Part shown: positions 59,374-64,000 of the stretch, piece after piece | Layout: every line of letters begins with the position of its first letter | Numbering within the stretch: position 1 is the first letter of the stretch | Assembly (NCBI GenBank): GCA_016789105.1 | Contig: JAEURN010000011.1 | Span: 1 to 64,000 of the forward strand | DNA: 64,000 nucleotides | From: Armatimonadota bacterium | GTDB taxonomy: Bacteria > Armatimonadota > Fimbriimonadia > Fimbriimonadales > Fimbriimonadaceae | Direction of reading: 5' to 3' | The notes under the pieces: generated by a model | Told to the model about the DNA's origin: nothing | Databases searched by the model: none | What the model saw: the letters and a program-made list of their open reading frames with translations, nothing else | Translations under genes and position numbers: made by a program

Positions 59374-59949
59374 TTACTTTTCGGTTGGTTGCGGAGCGGC
59401 AGCATCTTCCGCGGGCATCCTGGCTAGGTCTGGTTCGGCCACCGGCGCGGCGGCTACCACCGGGGTTTGGGGCGGCGTGCCCACGGCAAAGTACCGGATG
59501 CAAAAACTCACCGTGACTAAGGCCAACATCAGTCCCACCGTGGCGACCCAGGCGATTTTCCTTTTGGACTCCCGCTCCTGATTGTATTGGGCCGACAATG
59601 CGTCCAGCATCGCGTCGGCGTCACGATCCCGTTGCGATTTTGGTTCAGCCCCGAGTGTCGCCCCGAGTTGGGCGAATCGCTCATCATGGTCTTGCAGGCG
59701 GCGTTCGATGGCCGAAACGCGTCGGCCAAACAATTCCTGCCAAGTCGTCCCCCGGATATCGGCCAGGATGCGTCCGGCCACTTCCGGTGTTGCGCCGGAT
59801 GCTTCGCAAATTGCCGAGAGGGTCGGGGCCCCTGAAATCTCTTGAACGGCAAGCCGCTGCAACAGGATCCGGGCTTCTTCTTCAGAAACCCTCTCATCCA
59901 GGACTGGCCCCCACTCGGGCCCAAAGGAGTGCTCAAACCCCGTCGGCAC
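59374..59949 (-). CDS. Unknown membrane-anchored protein
   Basis: 191 residues, GTG start. The N-terminal part (about 1-125) is helical and charged, with possible coiled coil (AIERRLQDHDERFAQLG). One membrane helix lies near 133-155 and an Ala/Pro-rich tail follows. No family recognised. TATAAA at -11 to -6 supports a near-leaderless start. It is divergent from the stalk-domain protein at 60027. Confidence 0.6.
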   Translation of the reverse strand: MPTGFEHSFGPEWGPVLDERVSEEEARILLQRLAVQEISGAPTLSAICEASGATPEVAGRILADIRGTTWQELFGRRVSAIERRLQDHDERFAQLGATLGAEPKSQRDRDADAMLDALSAQYNQERESKRKIAWVATVGLMLALVTVSFCIRYFAVGTPPQTPVVAAAPVAEPDLARMPAEDAAAPQPTEK

Positions 59950-60014
59950 TGCCTTTTATACCGCTGCCAACTTCCACGGGTTGCCAAAAATTCCACGAAT
60001 GGCAACAGCGGCAC

Positions 60015-60020
60015 TATACT
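60015..60020 (+). promoter_or_regulatory. -10 hexamer TATACT for a leaderless GTG start at 60027
   Basis: It occupies -12 to -7 before the G of the GTG and matches the -10 consensus at five of six positions. Confidence 0.55.
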
Positions 60021-60026
60021 GGGATT

Positions 60027-60692
60027 GTGAAAAGCCGCACCGTCATCGTGCTCGGCCTGTGTGCCGCCGCCTGTTGCTTCGCCGCCCAAACCGCCACCCG
60101 GCTCGTGATCAACGGCAAGGAAGTCAAAGAAGCCCCAAAAGTGATCAACGGGGCCACCTACATCCCGGTCAGCGCACTCAAAGCCGCGGGGGCGACGGTG
60201 AGCACGGCCAACAACACCATGACGATTAATTTCCCTCAAAACGGCGGGGCGAACCAAATGGTGGCTCTTGAAGGGGGGATGAACGAATGGCTGTTCAACG
60301 GGATCTGGCGATTCCGGGTGACCGGGGTCAAGCCGCTGGATGGCGACCGGCCCGGCTGGGTGGTCTCCACCGAATTGAGGAATGGCACCAATGCCCAAAA
60401 CATCGCGCTGGATGGGACCGGCTTCCAAAGCGTCGAGTTGGTGATGGCCGACCAAAACATTTTGAAACAGCCCTACAACATCACCGATTTCAACCGGCCG
60501 GTGGGTCAGGCAGGTTCGATCATCACCGACCTGGTCTATTACGATGACGAGGGCGGCGGCCGAAAACCCGTCAAATTGATCGTGCGGATCACTCCGGACC
60601 AGTACACCAAAGACTTCCTCAAATCCGTGAAGTTGGGCTATACGGTGCCCGACCCGAGCTTCCGGATCAATTTGAAAGCTGACGCGAACTAA
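60027..60692 (+). CDS. Secreted protein with copper-amine-oxidase-N-like stalk domain
   Basis: 221 residues from GTG 60027. Signal peptide (about 1-20). Residues about 25-70 (LVINGKEVKEAPKVINGATYIPVSALKAAGA) match the small stalk domain found at the N-terminus of copper amine oxidases and many surface proteins. The remaining 150 residues are beta-rich with no catalytic motif. Role unknown, possibly surface-bound. Confidence 0.7.
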   Translation: MKSRTVIVLGLCAAACCFAAQTATRLVINGKEVKEAPKVINGATYIPVSALKAAGATVSTANNTMTINFPQNGGANQMVALEGGMNEWLFNGIWRFRVTGVKPLDGDRPGWVVSTELRNGTNAQNIALDGTGFQSVELVMADQNILKQPYNITDFNRPVGQAGSIITDLVYYDDEGGGRKPVKLIVRITPDQYTKDFLKSVKLGYTVPDPSFRINLKADAN

Positions 60693-60718
60693 ACCACCTC
60701 CACGTGACTTAGAGAAGA

Positions 60719-61093
60719 ATGGATATGGCTCGATTCCAACCGGACTCCTGGTCTCCGAATGCGATGGAACGCAAGTGCCTGGCCCAACTCGATTCTGCTG
60801 AAAACTGGGAGCAAATCCTGAAACGGCGGAAGCCGGCAGAATCAGAACGGCTCGATTGGCGGCCGTTTGGCCGGATCTTCTTGTTCAACTGGGTTTTCTT
60901 TGCTGTGGCCTTGGCGTTCCTGTTAGTTGCCGCGGCGGCGGGGGCGGCCGGCGTGGAATCCTTGACGGATTTCAAATGGGAGATCAGTGGCTTTGTGGTG
61001 GCCGGGGCGGCAGTGACGGCTGCCTACACCACAAACCTTTACCGCCGGTCGTGGAACCGCCGGGCCATGCAGCTGGCAGTTCAAATGGAATAG
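60719..61093 (+). CDS. Small membrane protein of unknown function
   Basis: 124 residues with two hydrophobic segments (about 57-80 and 86-105). It starts MDMARFQPDSW and ends with a basic region (LYRRSWNRRAMQ). No family recognised. Confidence 0.55.
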   Translation: MDMARFQPDSWSPNAMERKCLAQLDSAENWEQILKRRKPAESERLDWRPFGRIFLFNWVFFAVALAFLLVAAAAGAAGVESLTDFKWEISGFVVAGAAVTAAYTTNLYRRSWNRRAMQLAVQME

Positions 61094-61131
61094 GTTTGCC
61101 AAGTGCTTGGCACCTGGCAAACCGCCGCAAT

Positions 61132-61737
61132 TCAATATTTGACGCTGCAGCCATAGGGCCGGGTTGTCTTGATAGAGACTTCCTTGCCACTAACGGCTTC
61201 GCCATAGGCTCGGAGCACGTAGTTCTCGGCCTTTGAAGTTTCTTCCCGGCTAGCGTTAGGCATGTTGTCGATCGCGCCATTGTAGAGGACTTCGCCTTGC
61301 GGGGAGATCAGAACCATCTGCGGTGTGGTTTTGGCCCCGTAGGCCCGGCCGACTTTGCCATCGTGGTCTAGGAGGATGTGGGAGACCGCGCCCTTTTCGG
61401 ACTTCATGACCTCATCGGCCCGTGGGCCATCCACGTTGCCCTGCTTGCCGGCGGCCGACGAGTTGATGGAAAGCCATACGACGCCTTTTTCCGTCAGCTG
61501 ACGCTGCAGCGATTGCATGTTTCCGGAATCGTAATGCCGCCGGACGATCGGGCACTGGTAGTTCCACCATTCAAGGACAACATATTTGCCCTTGAATTGG
61601 CTAAGTGAAATGGTTGCCCCTTTTGAATCGGCAAGGGAGAAGGCGGGGGCCTCCCCGAGCGTGGACGGCTGGGAAAGAGCGTGGCCGAAAACGACGGCAG
61701 TGGCGATGATCGCGGTTGCAAGAGTGTGTCTGATCAT
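61132..61737 (-). CDS. Secreted thioredoxin-fold (AhpC/TSA-like) protein
   Basis: 201 residues with a signal peptide. VVLEWWNYQCPIVRRHY is the position of the active-site loop, but only one cysteine (peroxiredoxin-like) is present instead of CxxC. GAKTTPQMVLIS has the cis-Pro of the fold. Two more cysteine-containing residues lie at the C-terminus (PYGCSVKY). A redox or peroxide role is inferred from the fold. It lies 20 bases from the DsbD-like gene in the same direction. Confidence 0.82.
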   Translation of the reverse strand: MIRHTLATAIIATAVVFGHALSQPSTLGEAPAFSLADSKGATISLSQFKGKYVVLEWWNYQCPIVRRHYDSGNMQSLQRQLTEKGVVWLSINSSAAGKQGNVDGPRADEVMKSEKGAVSHILLDHDGKVGRAYGAKTTPQMVLISPQGEVLYNGAIDNMPNASREETSKAENYVLRAYGEAVSGKEVSIKTTRPYGCSVKY

Positions 61738-61757
61738 GTTTTTGTCCTGTTGTTGTC

Positions 61758-62564
61758 CTAGTTGCCCTGAATGGGTTGGATCGGCAAATCGACCACAAAT
61801 GCTTTGGATTCCCCGACCTTGGTCTCATAGGTGAGGATGCCCCGCAGACGTTCGGCCAGCATTAGGCTGGAAACGGGCATCTTGAGGCGCAGCGTGGATG
61901 TGTTGCCGTTGGACGTCCGTTCCTGGGGTGCGCCGCATTCGACGTCTCGATAGTCGTCGGCAAAGAAGAAGGCAGAAGAGACTCCAGGATCGTTGATCAC
62001 AAGATCGAATCCGTCCACCCTGGGCCATGCCTTAACCAGGAAGTCAGGCATCCTTTTAGGGGCAGTCGCGGCAAAATCCTTGAGGGAGGCCATCCCGGCA
62101 GGATCCGCCTCAGACATCGCCCCAACTTTGACCTGGGTGGCGAGTTCCGCACTACCGAGGACGCAGGTTTCGACGCACGCGAGCCATTTGACCTTAGCCC
62201 GGATGGCGGCCACCTCTCCGGGACGGGATTCTTCTGGCACCGTCAACCAGGTGCGCAAAACAAGCTGCCGCTCAAAGGCATAGGAGACGATTCCTTCGGA
62301 TTCCAAACGTTTAGGGACGGGGAAATCCGGGGGCGAGGCTTGCCATCCCTTGGGAAGTTCCCAATCAATCTGGGTCGGCACTCCGGAATCCCCTGGATTC
62401 TTCCAGTAAACGTGCCAGGGTTCAGGGATCTTGAGCACGATGAGGGCCGCCACCCGATCACCAGGCATGGCAGTGCGGTGGGAGACCAATAGACTGCTTT
62501 TGATATCGGGCCCGACTTGTGAACCCATCACAAGTCCCGCAAGGGCTAAGGCCACCGGTGTCAT
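61758..62564 (-). CDS. DsbD-alpha-like secreted protein
   Basis: 268 residues, short signal peptide. PWHVYWKNPGDSGVPTQIDW is the hallmark of the N-terminal domain of DsbD/ScsB, and KWLACVETCVLG holds the two cysteines that receive electrons in that family. The membrane and thioredoxin domains of DsbD are missing. With the thioredoxin-fold neighbour it could form a periplasmic redox pair, but the electron source is unknown. Confidence 0.82.
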   Translation of the reverse strand: MTPVALALAGLVMGSQVGPDIKSSLLVSHRTAMPGDRVAALIVLKIPEPWHVYWKNPGDSGVPTQIDWELPKGWQASPPDFPVPKRLESEGIVSYAFERQLVLRTWLTVPEESRPGEVAAIRAKVKWLACVETCVLGSAELATQVKVGAMSEADPAGMASLKDFAATAPKRMPDFLVKAWPRVDGFDLVINDPGVSSAFFFADDYRDVECGAPQERTSNGNTSTLRLKMPVSSLMLAERLRGILTYETKVGESKAFVVDLPIQPIQGN

Positions 62565-62617
62565 AGCAGTCCTAACGGTTCACTAGGGGTCAAAGTTCGC
62601 TAAGTTTTCCCAAATCC

Positions 62618-63373
62618 TTACTGTTTTTTATGCTCTTTAAAGAATGTAACAATCCACTTTGTCTCATCGGCAAAGTAACTATGGTCGCCCTGATGGGTCA
62701 CAAACACGACATCCCCCTTTTCGGATTTGAAAAGCTCGGCGCCGGCAACCCCGTTCCACGATGCAGGGTCTTTGGTGCAGCCGTTGATCTGCTTCAACCG
62801 GGCAACGGTCGCCTGCTGCCCCCGGTATTTGACAAGGGGGTCGTTGACCCCCCCGATGTGGATGACAGGACAAGGTTGCAATTTGGCCCCGCCTTGGAAT
62901 CCGCCCGCGCTCACGCCGATTGCCGCAAAAACCTGGGGCCGGGCTGCACAAATCGTATAGGTAAACCCACCGCCGTTGGAATGGCCCATAGCGTAAATCT
63001 GATGGGGATCGATCTGCTCGTGTGACTGGACGTATTTCAGCGCAGCGTCAAAAAACTTGACATCCCGGTCTTCCATCGCACCTGGGCCCTGTTGCCATCC
63101 ATTCTTCTTCCCTTCCGGGTCGGTGAGCTGCCCCGGGGTCGGCAATCCCTGCAGATAAACAACCACGGCCTCTGGCCACACTTCCTCGATTCCAAAACTG
63201 CGCCTGGCTGAGTTCATGGTTCCGCCGTGTCCGTGGAACCCGAAGACCAGGGGGGCTGGGCCAGAGCCCTTTGCCGGTTTCAGGTAGATCCCTTGGCGCT
63301 CGACGCCATCGACTTCCACTTTGATCGGCTGGACAGTTTCTAAGAGCAGGGCGGATGCGAAGGCAGCAACCAT
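62618..63373 (-). CDS. PHB-depolymerase/LpqC-like esterase
   Basis: 251 residues. VFGFHGHGGTMNS has the HG oxyanion motif, AMGHSNGGGFTY the catalytic Ser, a catalytic Asp in GGVNDPLVKY, and HQGDHSYF the His. The N-terminal segment is a likely signal peptide. Bacterial relatives hydrolyse feruloyl and polyester substrates. Confidence 0.85.
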   Translation of the reverse strand: MVAAFASALLLETVQPIKVEVDGVERQGIYLKPAKGSGPAPLVFGFHGHGGTMNSARRSFGIEEVWPEAVVVYLQGLPTPGQLTDPEGKKNGWQQGPGAMEDRDVKFFDAALKYVQSHEQIDPHQIYAMGHSNGGGFTYTICAARPQVFAAIGVSAGGFQGGAKLQPCPVIHIGGVNDPLVKYRGQQATVARLKQINGCTKDPASWNGVAGAELFKSEKGDVVFVTHQGDHSYFADETKWIVTFFKEHKKQ

Positions 63374-63404
63374 GCCGGATGGGACGGTCGGGCGGGCTGC
63401 TGGT

Positions 63405-64000
63405 TCAACTCAGGATGCGGGTGGCGAACCAAAACAGGCCGACCAGCCCAATGCCGGCGGATGCGGCCACCAAAAACCGGTTCGTAGCCAGGGGTTTCTT
63501 CTGGAGCGCGGCCAAGACAATTGGGACTGCGGCCATGATGATGAGCGCCTGCCCGAACTCAACCCCGATGTTGAACGAGACAAGCGCGGTAGCCAAGGCG
63601 CCACCCTTAAGGCCGAGGCTGGATAGTGTTTCGGCAAATCCGAATCCATGGATCAATCCGAAGGCAAAGGCGATCCAAGGCCGCCATCCCGCCGAAGCCG
63701 CCCGCTTGTCTTCGTCGATCCGGGAGTGCCGGATGTTTTCAACCGCCACCGCCACAATCGAAAGGGCGATGAGTGGTTCCACGACGCGCGGGTTGGAATG
63801 GAAGACCCCCAAGGCCACCAAAGTGAGCGTGATGCTGTGGGCCAGAGTGAATGCCGTGACAATTTTGAGGAGCGACTTGACCGAGCCGCCGATCAACACC
63901 AAGCCCAGGACGAAAAGGATGTGGTCGGGCCCGCTAAGGATATGGCCGATGCCTTGCGAGAGGAATGCCAAGGCCCGTTCAGCAAAGCCGGGAACCGACC
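63405..64000 (-). CDS. HupE/UreJ family membrane protein, 5' end outside window
   Basis: The frame runs to the last base of the window; a TTG at 63971 exists but the preceding residues (FAERALAFLSQGIGHILSGPDHILFVLG) continue the family pattern, so the gene starts beyond 64000. The HupE signature GxxHILxGxDHxLFVLGL, several helices and the second GLIHGFGFAETL are visible. Members may import nickel or cobalt or handle metals for hydrogenase/urease; no such enzyme is in the window. Confidence 0.8.
   Translation of the reverse strand, partial: SVPGFAERALAFLSQGIGHILSGPDHILFVLGLVLIGGSVKSLLKIVTAFTLAHSITLTLVALGVFHSNPRVVEPLIALSIVAVAVENIRHSRIDEDKRAASAGWRPWIAFAFGLIHGFGFAETLSSLGLKGGALATALVSFNIGVEFGQALIIMAAVPIVLAALQKKPLATNRFLVAASAGIGLVGLFWFATRILS

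Overview
The window looks like a chromosomal segment of a GC-rich, Gram-negative-type bacterium. Secreted proteins end in VPEP plus a hydrophobic segment plus an Arg cluster (PEP-CTERM style). Many genes have a -10-like hexamer immediately before the start codon and no Shine-Dalgarno. There are caspase-fold and RCC1-propeller proteins and a translin homologue. By resemblance this fits Armatimonadota (Fimbriimonas-like) best, but no rRNA or marker gene confirms it.

Region A (0.9-18.8 kb) is a compact nitrate-respiration island. It holds two NarK-type transporters, an NnrS-like protein, a nearly complete molybdenum-cofactor operon (moaA, moaC-moaB fusion, moeA, moaD, and a moaE-moeB-rhodanese fusion, with mobA separate), a TauE/SafE permease, and a Nas/Nap-type molybdoenzyme with a hemerythrin. 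A divergent operon encodes a four-cluster Fe-S protein, a Rieske protein and a small membrane protein. A NarI-like cytochrome b with a CMD-family protein, a porin-like protein and one Crp/Fnr regulator complete it. Seven copies of a palindrome with core ATGA-N6-TCAT lie in front of its transcription units. They are placed so that the predicted start site is 41.5 bases from the palindrome centre, usually at or next to the start codon. I read this as a one-regulator, class-II-activated regulon with mostly leaderless mRNAs, serving a nitrate reductase built from unusual parts.

Region B (18.9-22.4 kb) is a junction zone. It contains short repeats shared with the left edge of the island, a 3' tRNA fragment, an HxlR-regulated operon (DJ-1/PfpI, hydrolase, NADP oxidoreductase), a tRNA-acceptor-like remnant and a broken histidine kinase.

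Region C (22.5-37.6 kb) carries a sigma-factor-like and a membrane anti-sigma-like protein, two caspase-like proteases, an exported ClpP-like protein, a 1,176-residue TPR-CHAT protease, an RCC1-type propeller protein, several unknown secreted proteins and a tiny Tyr/Gly-rich peptide. It is the second candidate for an undescribed system, by analogy with proteolytic release of sigma factors.

Region D (37.7-64 kb) is mostly ordinary chromosome: tRNA-Lys, a GNAT enzyme, PEP-CTERM proteins, translin, esterases, a c-haem lipoprotein, a D-aminoacylase, a halogenase-like flavoprotein, an ABC exporter, a Tat-exported phosphoesterase, a triple amidohydrolase, an ArsR/AHSA1 operon, thioredoxin/DsbD-like secreted proteins and a HupE-like protein cut by the window end.
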